A stretch of 64,000 nucleotides of DNA from Pempheris klunzingeri. Its lineage: Eukaryota > Chordata > Actinopteri > Acropomatiformes > Pempheridae. This document shows, in pieces, positions 52,300 to 63,950 of this stretch. The translations under genes were made by a program, and so were the position numbers. Positions within the stretch are counted from its first letter, which is position 1, and the number at the start of each line of letters is the position of its first letter. The stretch lies in contig NC_092014.1 of assembly GCF_042242105.1 (NCBI RefSeq), forward strand, positions 12,094,374 to 12,158,373. Reading direction: 5' to 3'. The notes beneath the pieces were generated by a model. The model did not search any database. It was not told the origin of the DNA and saw only the letters and a program-made list of their open reading frames with translations.

Positions 52300-54900
52300 A
52301 TTTTCTTCCGGAGAGGGAGCTCAAAACAAACTCACATTGGCACGATAATGACTGCAAAACACACGCGCACACAGACACAGCACAAATACATGTATATACA
52401 CACGCGCATACACACACATACACACATGCATAGAGTTGTTTCATTCAGTCTCTACATTTCCTCCACCCCCTCTCTAGTCTTCAGTGAAATATAGTTTAGC
52501 TCACTAAACCATAGGGTTTGTGGTCTGTTGAAAAAACAAACTCACCCACTCAGAGAGGAAAGGAGGGCCAGACAGGGTCATACATGTTTCCGGTGAAATG
52601 CATTTCTTATTTCTTCTTTACTATCTAGTCTACCAATAGTTAAAGTTTTATTGTTGTCTCATGATGAATCACAAGGAGCAGGTAGTGCCTTGCTCAAGGG
52701 TATATTCAAAGTTTAAGAAAGTTAGCTTGTATTTTCATTAAGGAGGCTTAGACTTGTGCCAACTTCAAATAATTGGAGTCATACACAGACTTTCAGTCTA
52801 AATTCACTGAAGATACACTTTATTAAAAAAATAAAAAACATGTTTCATAACCTGTTGTCCTCAGTGTTACATGGTTTTCTTGGAAATAGGGCATGTACAG
52901 TAGAAAGCCTAAATAAAAACTTCTACATTTTCCTCCCTGAGGCTCATTACTGTTTCCTGGATATCCATATATGGTCAGGCTTAAAATAAGATTACAGAAT
53001 TTCTTGTTTAACCTCACTTTGGATTTCCACCATGCAAAAGAAACATGTAATTAGACTGGATGTTCACCAGTCTGGAGCTGTTCGCCAAAACCACAGCTAC
53101 CAGTTGTTGTAAGGTCCCGCTTTAGAACCGGGGAGGAGTGAGGAGAGGACGATTGATGGCTGTTGTGGCACACAGACCGGCAGTCAACAATGACTGCCCC
53201 AAGTTACTGCCCCAAGTTTTTATGATGCCTTGACCCTTTCATCCAGGCATCTGATGTTGTTATCTGTTTTCGAAATGCAAACGGACATTTACAGCAGGGC
53301 GGAGTAGTAGATTCTCAAATGTTATCCTCAAGGGCCAGAGTGATTTTGTTGCTTAATGGTGTTTAACCAGCAGCAACTAGATCTTTATGGATTTAGTGTA
53401 ACCCAAAACATTAACTCATGTACGGTACAAATTTAATGTACTTGATTATTTCCATTTTATACTTTATACTTCTTCTTCACTACAATTAAGAGGGAAATAT
53501 TGTACTTTTTCCTCCACTACATTTATTTGACTGCTTTAATCACTAGTTAATTTGCATGTTGATACAAATACAAAGCAAAATACAATTAACAAATAAATTC
53601 TGATTCATTATCATAAATTCAGTTGCCCAGCAGTATATAAAGTAGTAACCAGCTAACACTAGTGATACTTACACGTTAATGTGTCAATAATCATAATACA
53701 ATAATATAAATTGTATGAATTGTAACAAATATTTCGACACTGTTTTACTGGTATTTTTACTAAAGTAAAACATCTGACTACTTCTTCTGCCTGTAGGGAA
53801 TCTCAAGAACAGAACTACAATTAATGGAATAATAGTTATAAGTAATATAGAACATATATTCTAATATTACCTAAAGCCATATAATGAAATTGATACATGA
53901 TATGCACATACCTGAAGATCCATTTAATAACTGTTCTATAGCTCTCTGTCATATGACTTGACCTTCATAAGCAAGTAGAGTTTGTTAAAATGCCGATTTG
54001 AGCGTCACAAGAGGGCAAACTCTACCTGCTGATGAAGATCATGTGACATGATTGAAAGCTCCAGAGCAGCCACTGAATAGCCCATGAGGTGAAACTTTTT
54101 TGTCAAATGAGTAATAGTGTGATGATGAGAAAAAAAAATGTGAAATAGACAAATCTTGGAAAAATGAACTAATATAAGGATTACAGCTCAGTGAAAAGTG
54201 AATGAAAAAATTTTTAATAGAAAAATTAAGTTAGTGTCTAAATGCTGACAAATATTGGTTGTGTTGTAAACTGTCATGCCACTCATCATATAAAAATATT
54301 AACACTTGCCATATTAGTGGCCTTGAGAACACAGACATGTGAGACAGTGACATCTATTGGCCAAAACTGAGCATTTCTTTCTGTCCTAAAAATCAAGTTT
54401 CATGTGACAAGTGTCATGAAATGGCTTGGTTTACTATACCTATCTACCTATAACCTATACCATAAACAACTTACACCTAAGAAATATTCACTAAACAAAA
54501 AAGAAGAAAAACTAAACAAAAAGCACATATTCAATCCAGCATCAGACATGTACTTTAATCCATGAGCACTGACTGTAGTTATGTAAACAGCAATAAAACA
54601 ATCAGAAATACAGAACTTACTCACTGATATTACATAACTTATACCTCTATTTCATGACTGATATCATCTTATGTGTGAAGTTATTATGTTATATCTGCAC
54701 TGCAAGCTTATCCTCAATAGCAAACTTTGAATTTGTTTAAATGTTCAGAGTCATTTTGTTTGTCTTAGTTACCTACATAGGTTTCCCAAAATGGGAATCG
54801 GGAGAAAAAAAATAATGAAATAACTAAAAAGCGTAATTTCACCCTGTCTTTAATATCTCTGTAACCCAAAGACCCTCCCCAAGTTAGAAAAAGCACTGGC
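52300..54900. other. Intergenic, scpp1-like to sparcl1
   Basis: A divergent spacer of about 2.6 kb. It is AT-rich and contains a CA-rich tract at 52360-52430 and the foldback repeat at 53920-54075. No supported gene. Confidence 0.5.
53920..54075. repeat. Foldback repeat, copy B
   Basis: The left arm ACTGTTCTATAGCTCTCTGTC and the right arm GATTGAAAGCTCCAGAGCAG are imperfect inverted copies, joined through GTCATATGAC and GATCATGTGACATG. It is the same family as 32735-32990 and probably a non-autonomous DNA element. Confidence 0.6.
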
Positions 54901-54911
54901 ACCATAGACCC

Positions 54912-55082
54912 ATAAAAAGCTATGTGTGTGTGTGAGAGTGTGTGTATGTGTGTGCTGCATCCAGTTTGTGTGGACAGTGTGAGCGCTGTCTGGAATACAA
55001 AAGGACATCTTCACAGGTTCAGCAGAGGCACATACTGGTGTTTGTGCGGGATTCTCATTTCTCTTGCAACTGCCAGCCTCAG
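54912..55082 (+). other. sparcl1: sparcl1 promoter TATA-like box and non-coding exon 1
   Basis: CCATAAAAAGC at 54910-54920 is TATA-like. An exon ending CTGCCAGCCTCAG at 55082 is followed by GTAAAAC. This would be the untranslated first exon, spliced to the acceptor TTTCAG at 56100-56105. The exon start near 54945 is a guess from the TATA spacing. Confidence 0.5.
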
Positions 55083-56107
55083 GTAAAACCCTCATTACTG
55101 AGACTGTTCCACTGTTTTAGACTTTGTAAATGATCATGTGTACATGTGTCTGACGTCTTGTTCACCAACTACTTTGCAATCAAACTTGTTGATGCAGTGA
55201 CTACGAGCTTGGTTATACTTTAGCTTCTTTTGTGCCAAAAACATCTTCTTAGATGCTCTCCATTGACACTGAGGCCTTAATTGTTTTTGTACATATCAAT
55301 AGACTATTAATATACTGTTTATACTGCATTGTATGCCGTACTAATGTACTGTACATAATATACAAATTCAAATGTTGCTCCCTAATAGCTGTGCAGCACA
55401 TTTTCAAACTTGTAAACTATCCTCATAGAAATCAAATAATTTGTATAAAATAGTGTAATAGATATATTTTCTCATATATTTCTCATATCATGTCATATGG
55501 GTTTGATATTAGCGATGAAATGTTAATATGTGTCCTTTGTGACTTTCCCTCAATATTGTTAAGATCAAACAAAATTGTATGATTTATTGCTATTGGTGAA
55601 TTTTCAAACACACACTCTCCCTGTCGACACCTATTTGGGATGTGCTGGGCTGAACCGGAGCGCTATTGTTCCACTGGACGGGCCCAGTAGTCCCGTCTGT
55701 TTTGTTTCCGTCCAGAGAGACAAAAAGTTTGTGGACTTAGTCAGCTTTTTCCAGTCTGGTAGCTTCTGATGTTTACTTTAGCTTTGAATGTGACTTTTGA
55801 GAGAGAGGCGCATCTCAGAGGCCTGTAACCTTGACGACAGCGGAGGCCATTCCTGCAGCTCTGCTCATCATGAAAGTGTTGGCAGCATACAGATGCACTC
55901 ATGTGTTTTAACTTTGGCAAAGATTTGCCAAATTCATGTCTTTGTTGTTAGAAGTCAGATTATAATGCATTGATTGTTCCTGGTGTGTTTTTAAACCTTT
56001 TGTTAAATCTGTTTTTTCAGCTGTGCAGTGATTCACAATAATGTAAATTAGCACAATGTTTTTAGTTTTTGTCCCATGTCTAAACTATTCTTCTGAATGT
56101 TTCAGGT

Positions 56108-59100
56108 ATGAGGGCCTGCTTAGTATTCATTTGCTTACTGGCAGCAACATTTGCCCCATCTGTGAGTAGCAAAGCTATTAAAATTTTTCAGAATTTGACT
56201 GGATTTGCTGTGGGAGAACTGCCAAACAAAAGATGCCATGCGATATTTGTTTATTGCAGTTTTGGGATTCTCTGAATGGATGTTCAATATTAATTATCCC
56301 CATTATATCTAGGTAAAAAGTAAACCTCATGGAAAATATCATGGATTGCATAAGACTTCACATACAGCCAAAGAAAAGGTACAACAGCGCTCTAAACTAA
56401 TAAAAAAATATTTGTAAAAATAGATGTTTCATGTTGTAAAATTAATATTTTTCTTTTTTCCTGACTAAGGATGCTATTACAGAGGAGGCCAACAAGCCAC
56501 AGATCTTATCCACTTTAGTCACAATAGAGGCCAGCAGCCAGGAGCAGGAAGATGAGGAGCTGAGCTCTGTAGACAATGCTAATGCTAACAAGGACGAGGG
56601 AGAGTTTGAGGTGTCTGAAAGGAGTGACAAAAGCACTGCAGTCCTGTTGAGTGAGGAGGAACTGGTAGACCTCCTAAAGAAAGAAGCAGAAGAAGAGCAG
56701 GAAGCAGAAGAAAGAATGCTGGAGGAAGAAGAAGTGGAGACAGACAAAGGTACGGTGGAGTCTAGTGAGGCTGTGGAGAGCCCTGAGGGTGAGGAAACTG
56801 ATGTGGAGGAGAAGATGTTGGCGGACGACACTAAAGAGTCGACAGATGAGGGAGAAAAAGTGAAGGAAGAGAGTGTGGAAGATGCTGAAAAGATGCCACT
56901 CAAGGAAAAGGAGCAAGAGGCACTGCTGGAGGAAACAGACGGTAGCACAGAGTCAGAGATCCCAGTTGATCTTGATTATGCAGCTGATAGTGGCCTCTTA
57001 CAACCTCTACAGATTGTATCCGCTAAAATAAAACCCCACACTGACGACACGGAGTCTCATTCAAAAACAGACATCAAAGAGAAGGACACCATTGAGAAAG
57101 GACTGCTCACCATTGTAGATGACTATGACCAAGACATGCAAAACACTGAGGCAGTGGACAGTGAGGAAGTGTCTGATCAGGACATGGACAAAGATTCAGA
57201 AGCCAAATCTAAGGATACAGGTGTCGATAAGAAAGAACCAGAGGTGAACGTGGATCCTCAAGAACCAAAGAGCAACACAGAGTTTGAGTCAGGGTCCCGA
57301 ATGGTTGGAAAGGAGGAAGAGAAAAATAAGAATGACAGTGGAAGTCAGGCCAAGGGAAAGACAAGGAAACAAAAGAAGAACCAGAGGGCAAGGAAGCACT
57401 CTCCACAGAGTGAAGAAGCACAGTCTGGACAGGAACAGAGCCCACAGGATCCTCAGGAGCCTGACAGCAGCAGCATTGACAATACAGTCAGCCACAAGGC
57501 AAAGAGGAGAAGGGCAGGAAAATGGGTAATGCATACCGAAAGTGTACTTTCCTTAAAGTGGCCATAATCAAAAAGCATAATTCAAAGCAACAATGATCAC
57601 AAGACTACTTGCTTGTGAAAGTGGGGCATTCATAGTGACGCCAACAGAGCATTATCACAAAACTCTGCAGTTGCCCTCACATCTGAGTTTTTTAGCATCT
57701 TTCAGCTGATTTTTTTTTTTTTTACAGCCCACAGCTTTATTGTTACAGCTCTCTCAGTGTTGAACAGAACAGAAGGCAGGAGGAGAAGCTTTTTTCAGTA
57801 AAAAACGCTGAAACGAAGTCTCAATGGTGAACATAGTGGACCATTTAGTAGCTAAAGAGCCAGATAAAATTACCTCAGGAGCTGGTGAAGACCAAAAAAC
57901 AGCAAAAATGAAAGGGAATATTGGACTTACTATCACCAAGTGGCAATAAACATGACTCCAGTGCTTCTCCAAATCTGCTGGATGTGTAAATGGGCAACTG
58001 TTGCAAGTCAGTTAACAAGTTACAAACGAACATAAGATTAAAGTATGTGTACAGCATGTTTCTGCTGCCCCCAAGTGGTGAAAACCTTTATTACTGCAAG
58101 TTTTCAATAGGGAAATGTGGCATTTACTTGTGCTGTGGTGCTGCAATCTGATGTGGCCATAAATAAGTGACTGAAACTGTTTTTCCCGTATGCCAAGATA
58201 TTGCATTTTCATGTTTCCTGTGTACTCCTCCAGGGCCCTTTGGTAGGAATGAATCCAGTGCAGATAAGAGCCACAGTGGATCTCTACCCCAGTTCCAGGT
58301 CCTCTATTATTGGAGGCACCCTTCGTCCAGAAGCCCCTCCTGGTTAGTCACCATACTGACTAATGCACTATCCCAACAGCCTCACAGGGGAATTTGCTGA
58401 CGGGAACATTTTGCTTAAACTTCCGCATGAATAGTGTCACCCTGCTTCATGGTCACTACCAAAACACAGCTCGGCGGGCTTAAGGAATGAACAATAGAGA
58501 TCAAGTTGAAATGTACACACACAAATGGCGCAGGAATGTAGGGGATGGTGTGTAGTGGTTATACTTTATTGGTTTCGACTTATCATATTATGAAATAAAA
58601 CCAAACCAAACCTGAAAATGATTGTTGATACCACTGGTTTTAAACTGGTCAACCAGTGGTCATTGTAGTGTTTGTCTTTTCTTCTAGATCCATGTGACAC
58701 CTTTCCCTGCAAACGTGGAAAGACGTGTAAACTTGATGCAGACAATAAACCAAGCTGCATGTGTCAAGCGCCGTCAGAATGTCCCCCCAGTGCGAATGAG
58801 TTTGATCATGTAAGTATGGATGATCTGCTGAAACCTTAACTGGAAAGGCTTTCAACAGCTGCTGTATTAGTATTACCTTTGGTTACTGCATTGATGGTTG
58901 TTTAATTTCCGTAGGTTTGTGGGACAGACAACAAAACATATGACACATCATGTGAGCTCTTTGCTACTAAATGCAACCTGGAGGGCACCAAGAGAGGACA
59001 CAGACTTCATTTGGACTACACTGGACCATGCAAATGTGAGTGTTAATTACTGATCAGAGCTCATGATCTATACAACAGCATTTTAGTTGATGTTGGAACT

Positions 59101-60313
59101 TTCATTTGTCCCTGATCCCTCTCTCTGTTTCTCTCAGTAATACCTCCATGTGTGGACACTGAGCTGGTCCAGTTCCCTCTACGGATGAGGGATTGGCTGA
59201 AAAATGTGCTGCTGCAGCTCTATGAACATGACTCCATGTCTCCTGGCTTCCTCACTCCTAAACAGCGTTTCAGAGTAAGATGCACTGCTCCAAATAATAG
59301 TACTGGGGTTCTCAGGCCTCTTCATTTCTTTTTCAATCAAAAACCGCACTTTTTCTTCAGGTTAAAGTAATATTGTTTATATGTAAATTATTGTGTTATT
59401 GGTATCAAATCAGTCAGGCACTGTGTGAGTCAGTCAGAAAGTCCCATAGCACCTTTGGGAAAAGGACCAAAAATGGATGACGCTAACTGTTTTAAGGTTT
59501 ACGTTTTCAAAGTCAATCAAACCGTGGTGTTCTGTATTTTGTAGGTGAAAAAAATCTTTGAGAATGAGAGGCGCCTTCATGCTGGTGATCACTCTGTTGA
59601 GCTGCTCGCGCAGGACTTTGAAAAGAACTACAACATGTACATCTACCCAGTGCACTGGCAGTTTGCACAACTGGACCAACACCCTTCTGACAGGTACATT
59701 TTATTCTTCTGTGGTTACAGTAAACTCAACCATTAGATGACATTCAAAAGTGCTCATAGAGTTTGTACTGGACTAGCTAATATCAAATATTTAACCCAGC
59801 CCGTAGTCGGGGGGTGCGTCATAAAACCCATTCACAAGTCTAATTACGATGCAATCACACTGTACTGTATATGAATTAGATGCTCACAGTGATCTAAATT
59901 TGATGTTCATCTGTCCTGTGCAGATTGCTGTCTCACTCAGAGCTGGCCCCACTTCGAGTCCCTCTGGTGCCGATGGAGCACTGCACCTCCCGCTTCTTCC
60001 AAGAGTGTGACGCAGACAAGGACAAGCAAGTGTCCTTTAAAGAGTGGACTTCCTGTTTTGGTATCAAGAATGGTAAGACCATCACCTTGTTACCAAAACA
60101 TTATGGTGTAACTCTTACATCAACACGTTTCTCAGCATTAATAATAACTTAAACTTTTATGCTTTTGCTATCATCTCCATGTGAAAAATGTATGGTACAG
60201 TTCAGGATAATCACAGAGTTCCCATAAATACTGTTGTAATGTATTTTTCCTCCTATTAATGCGTACTATCTATTTTCTCCACAGAGGATATGGATGTCAA
60301 CCTGTTATTCTGA
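56108..60313 (+). CDS. sparcl1: SPARC-like protein 1 (hevin), ten coding exons
   Basis: A secreted matricellular glycoprotein and the ancestor of the SCPP family. Coding exons: 56108-56161, 56313-56378, 56470-57525, 58234-58342, 58688-58809, 58915-59035, 59138-59274, 59545-59693, 59924-60072 and 60285-60313. The frame is continuous and the product is 663 aa. It has a signal peptide ([18 protein letters not shown]) and a 352-codon acidic exon very rich in Glu/Lys. A follistatin-like module begins [17 protein letters not shown], followed by a Kazal part ([20 protein letters not shown]). The extracellular calcium domain has EF-hand loops [14 protein letters not shown] and [12 protein letters not shown]. 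The end is [10 protein letters not shown]. The first introns are phase 0, like SCPP genes. Poly(A) signals are at 60875-60880 and 60979-60984. Confidence 0.95.
57690..58140 (-). repeat. Dispersed teleost repeat, copy 3 (near full) in sparcl1 intron 4
   Basis: The reverse complement runs from CAACAGTTGCCCATTTACAC through GGCTCTTTAGCTACTAAATG to a poly(T)-flanked end. It joins the parts seen separately at 1998-2175 and 3180-3405, so the family consensus is at least 330 bp. It has no coding capacity. Confidence 0.65.
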
Positions 60314-61307
60314 GCATCATTATGTTCCTCATCAACTACACATGCTTGATGAAGCAGCTCCAACAGTGCAGCTTGAGACAGAAGCCTCCCTGAACCTTTG
60401 TAATATAAGGAACTCTGACACATTCAGATGAAAGAAACTAATTTTACCTCCTGCTATAGAGGGCAAGTGTTGGTGATTATTGCTATTGTTCTGTGTCAGG
60501 CTCAGCTTGGAAAATTGGGGTATTTGTTCTGTAATTTAGAATAAGATGCTAGAATCATTTAAGTAGAATTTAAGAATGACTTATGTTTAGCTGGTTTTAT
60601 CCAGAAATTGTTTTCTAATGCATTCCAAACTGGGGGAAAGTTTACATCAGCTCATTGGTAGAAAAAGTGTTGTATATAGTACCAGGCTTCAGAATAACTG
60701 TGGTTCATATGTTAGATTGATTTAGTGCAGAATTAGTCTTTGAATCAAGCTTAAGTAGATCATTTCAGATGCCTGTTGTCACAGTAGGAAATGTGAAACA
60801 ATGCCTGTGTTTCTTATCTCAGTAGTAAATGCTGTAAATGTTTGTCTTTGCATCCTATGTTTCATGTGGCTCTCATTAAAGCTTTATGGACAGCAATGGA
60901 CTTCACAATATCATGAGAATTTTACTACTGCAGTGCTCCCTGTTGTTAATGATGCCTTTTGTGTCTTTACAGTCCTGAAATAAAGTTACTGCATCATACT
61001 CTGGTCGACCCCTAAAGGCCCTAGGAAACATTCCTTTATACTCTAATATTATATTTAATTTGTTGGTCAGTCCTCCTGATGCCACCATTACATGAAAATA
61101 TGACTCTGCAACCATGGTTTTAAGAATACAAGTCACTGATACCTGGTTTAGTTTGCCACATAATCCTGAGTAATGGCCCTCTGTAAGGTAACAAAGTGAA
61201 AAATAGCCTGCAGCATAGTCATGGTGATTACAGTGACTTGTTGTTTTGAGATAAAGTGCTGGACTCTGATTGGACCTTTTCTGGTGATCACTGAATCTGG
61301 TGCTTTC
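60314..61307 (+). other. sparcl1: sparcl1 3'UTR and spacer
   Basis: The 3'UTR probably ends after AATAAA at 60979-60984. The remaining 300 bp lead to the next promoter; nothing else was seen. Confidence 0.6.
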
Positions 61308-61314
61308 TATATAA
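61308..61314 (+). promoter_or_regulatory. TATA box of the Gly/Gln-rich SCPP-like gene
   Basis: TATATAA within CTTTCTATATAAGCGAAG, 55 bp before the ATG. It predicts a start near 61340 and a leader of only about 30 nt. Confidence 0.7.
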
Positions 61315-61368
61315 GCGAAGAAAGAAGCAGCTCTTCACCTTGACTGTCTGCTGCGACTGAGATAAAAC

Positions 61369-62013
61369 ATGTTCTGCATACTTTGGGTTATCTTTCAGAC
61401 CTTGGCTGTTGTGGTAGAGGGTGGCGTGTCTTCAGGGAGTGCTGAGGCACTTGCTAATGGCGGAGTGAATAACAATGGAGCAGCAGCTGGCAACAATGCC
61501 AATGCTGGGGCTCAAAATGGGGTCCCACCAAACAGTGAACCCCTTGTGGCACGCTTGATCCAACTTGGTGGCTCATTTTTTATCCAGCCAGTCGGGAACC
61601 AAGTTGATCAAGTCCCCCTGCAGCAGCTAATTCCCATCGGAGCTCTTCAACAAGGTGGGGCACTTCTTGTGGGCCAGGCAGGCGGCGCCAATGTGAATCC
61701 ACAGGGGCAGGTGGCCCAGGCTGCCAGGGGTGGGCCGCTCACCCTGTTTGCTGTGTTGCCACAGAGAAATGCTGGCCCACAGGGTGCGCTGTTGACTCCC
61801 GGTCAAATGCAGCTGATCTCAGTGGCCGGGCTGAGCAACCAGCAACAACCGGGTGCTGCTGGTGGGCAGGCAGCTGGGAGAGTGAGGTTTCAGCGTTCAG
61901 TGGCAGCTCGCCTCAGGAGGATGCAGTCTCCGGTGAGGAAGGTGATGGCAGCTGAAGAGGAGGAAGAATGCTCTGGGATGGAGGAAGAGGAGGAGGAGAA
62001 TCAAGCCAAATGA
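61369..62013 (+). CDS. Gly/Ala/Gln-rich secreted SCPP-like protein, apparently single-exon
   Basis: A 214-aa product. A signal peptide (MFCILWVIFQTLAVVVEG) is followed by a Gly/Ala/Asn-rich stretch (GAAAGNNANAGAQNG). The Leu/Pro/Gln-rich middle (FIQPVGNQVDQVPLQQLIPI) recalls P/Q-rich SCPPs and amelotin. A basic patch (RVRFQRSVAARLRRMQSPVRK) and a strongly acidic tail (AAEEEEECSGMEEEEEE) end it. It lies in tandem downstream of sparcl1, where teleost P/Q-rich SCPP genes sit. A TATA box is 55 bp upstream and AATAAA is at 62142-62147, so the whole transcription unit fits one exon of about 0.8 kb. That is unlike typical SCPP genes. An acceptor-like TTATCTTTCAG at 61388-61398 leaves room for a spliced form with another first exon. 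I do not recognise a named orthologue. Confidence 0.7.
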   Translation: MFCILWVIFQTLAVVVEGGVSSGSAEALANGGVNNNGAAAGNNANAGAQNGVPPNSEPLVARLIQLGGSFFIQPVGNQVDQVPLQQLIPIGALQQGGALLVGQAGGANVNPQGQVAQAARGGPLTLFAVLPQRNAGPQGALLTPGQMQLISVAGLSNQQQPGAAGGQAAGRVRFQRSVAARLRRMQSPVRKVMAAEEEEECSGMEEEEEENQAK

Positions 62014-62141
62014 AAGCACACAGTCATCAGACATCACAGATAACTCATTAACTAATTCCTACGTTCCTGTTCCTGTCTCACCACAAGCTGTTCCTGCTCG
62101 AATGTCACCTTTATAGATCATTGTTATCATAAGTAGTGACC

Positions 62142-62147
62142 AATAAA
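62142..62147 (+). other. Poly(A) signal of the Gly/Gln-rich SCPP-like gene
   Basis: AATAAA 129 bp past the stop codon. Confidence 0.75.
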
Positions 62148-62159
62148 TGATTGAAGTCA

Positions 62160-63640
62160 ATTACTGAATCTTTCTCGGGTCATTATTCAAATATATGAAT
62201 GCAATACATGTTTGATTTCACATCATCTGGGGCCCAATGTGCAAAACACTGAACAACATGAACCAGCGTCATGGGTGTGGTTCCCCTGATGGTAGTTATT
62301 TTTGTGTAAGAGACTGGTACGAATATGCACACATTTCTATTTACAGTGCACTGCCAGTGACTACTTGCAACATGGTGATTTGTGTGTGTAAAAATGAAAA
62401 ACACCCCTCACACAATATATCATAGCAGAATTCCTGGAGTAACAAATTCTTGTTTGTAAATCCTGTGAAAAACTCAACATGTCTTTATAAATGAATGAAT
62501 CATACATATCAGAATGCTTAAACTTACATGGTTAAATTAGGAAATACCTTTTGTCACAGTATTAAACGGCAAACAGGAAGAAAATCTTACTTAATTACTG
62601 CATGACAGTCTGTAATTAGTGCAAAGCTCCAGACCAGACCAGACTTCCACAGAGGGTGTTTACCTGGTCTGCTGTGGGCTGCTCAGTCAGCAGCAGCAAA
62701 AAAAAAAAAAAAAAAACCTTTCCCAGACAGCCCCAGTATGTAACACCCAGCCAGCCACACAGGGAATGAATGTAATGGCTCTAAACATGTTGAGAAAATT
62801 TGCTATTTGTTTGCTTTTTACAAATTAAGCGGTCTGGTCATCGTTGTTGAGCGTAATATCAGTAGCTATTTTAGCACTTGTGTAAGTAAACCAGCTTGAG
62901 GCAAATATAAACTCATCACAAATTACAGTAATCCCCTTCTAGACATGCCTGAGGCAAATATTTTAACTTTTCATTATCATACAGCATCTATTCAATTCAA
63001 TTCAATTCAATTCATTTTGTATAGCCCAATATCACAACAGAGTTGTCTCACAGTGCTTTACAAAGTTCACTGAAATAAACAAGAAGTGTAAGCGAACAAA
63101 CAATCTAATAAAGAGTCCAAAAAACATGCACACTTCTGGACATGAGACAAATTAGACGATGTAATTCTCATTCAGCTGTTTTGTAAAGTCACAAACAACC
63201 AACACAAGTCCTGAAGTCACAAACGTCATGCCGCTTGCAGGGAACCGATTTATTAAATTCAACCATACACGTGTTTTACAAGGTTTCTCCACAAAAGGAC
63301 TTGATGATGATGTCAGTTGTTTGCCTCCTGTGACCACAACCCGCAGCATTTAGATGGTTCATACTGGTTTGTAGTTTGTAGCCTCAAGAAACCTCCAAAA
63401 CCCTGTCCAAGACACTGAATCACTCTGTTATTGTTTGTGGTCACTCAGCTGTATTGATAACAATGGAAGAATGTTGAACAGGGTGAAGTGTCCTTAAAAT
63501 ACCCAGCTCACTGCTACATTTCTTTAAATCTTGTGCAGTAGAAAAAGAAGATGTCATATCACAAGTTACCATGACACACAGGTGACAAATATAGTTTATG
63601 AACTAGTCAGTGCTCTCCTCTCTAATTGGTTCATTATAAT
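62160..63640. other. Intergenic, between the SCPP-like genes
   Basis: An A-run at 62698-62717 and a LINE tail at 62990-63075 are present. Otherwise AT-rich with no supported gene. Confidence 0.5.
62990..63075 (-). mobile_element. LINE/SINE 3' tail fragment with ATTGA repeats
   Basis: On the minus strand TGTAAAGCACTGTGAGACAA leads through ATTGGGCTATACAAAATG into (AATTG)4. This is the familiar 3' end of abundant fish L2-like LINEs and their SINEs. Only the tail is present. Confidence 0.6.
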
Positions 63641-63649
63641 CTCTGGGAC

Positions 63650-63726
63650 TGTTAAAAGGTGCTCTAAATTCAGAGAGCAACTATAGTCGTTGGCACATAA
63701 TATTAGACTGAAGAACAAAATATAAG
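63650..63726 (+). other. Promoter and non-coding exon 1 of the last gene
   Basis: The TATA-like GTTAAAAGG at 63651-63659 is followed by an exon ending AAAATATAAG at 63726 with donor GTACGTATG. The layout (short untranslated exon 1, then a signal-peptide exon) is that of SCPP genes. Confidence 0.5.
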
Positions 63727-63898
63727 GTACGTATGTGCAGTTGAGATTTTTTAATAATGTGAACATAAATGTGATGTAATTCAGTACAAAGATAAAGGAA
63801 TAATCATGTTGTAACTAATATCACACACGTTAGCAAAAGATATTTAGTTTAATGAGTTAATTGCATCTTTCGTCTTTTTACAGGTTTCAGGCTACAAA

Positions 63899-63940
63899 AT
63901 GAAACTTCTCCTCACAACACTTGTGGCAACTGTCTGCTAT
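63899..63940 (+). CDS. Signal-peptide exon of a secreted (probable SCPP) gene, cut by the window end
   Basis: The acceptor CTTTTTACAG at 63874-63883 opens an exon with ATG at 63899 encoding MKLLLTTLVATVCY. The donor GTGAGT starts at 63941 and leaves phase 0. A hydrophobic leader exon with a phase-0 donor in this locus fits another SCPP family member. The rest lies beyond the window. Confidence 0.6.
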
Positions 63941-63949
63941 GTGAGTACA

Positions 63950-63950
63950 G

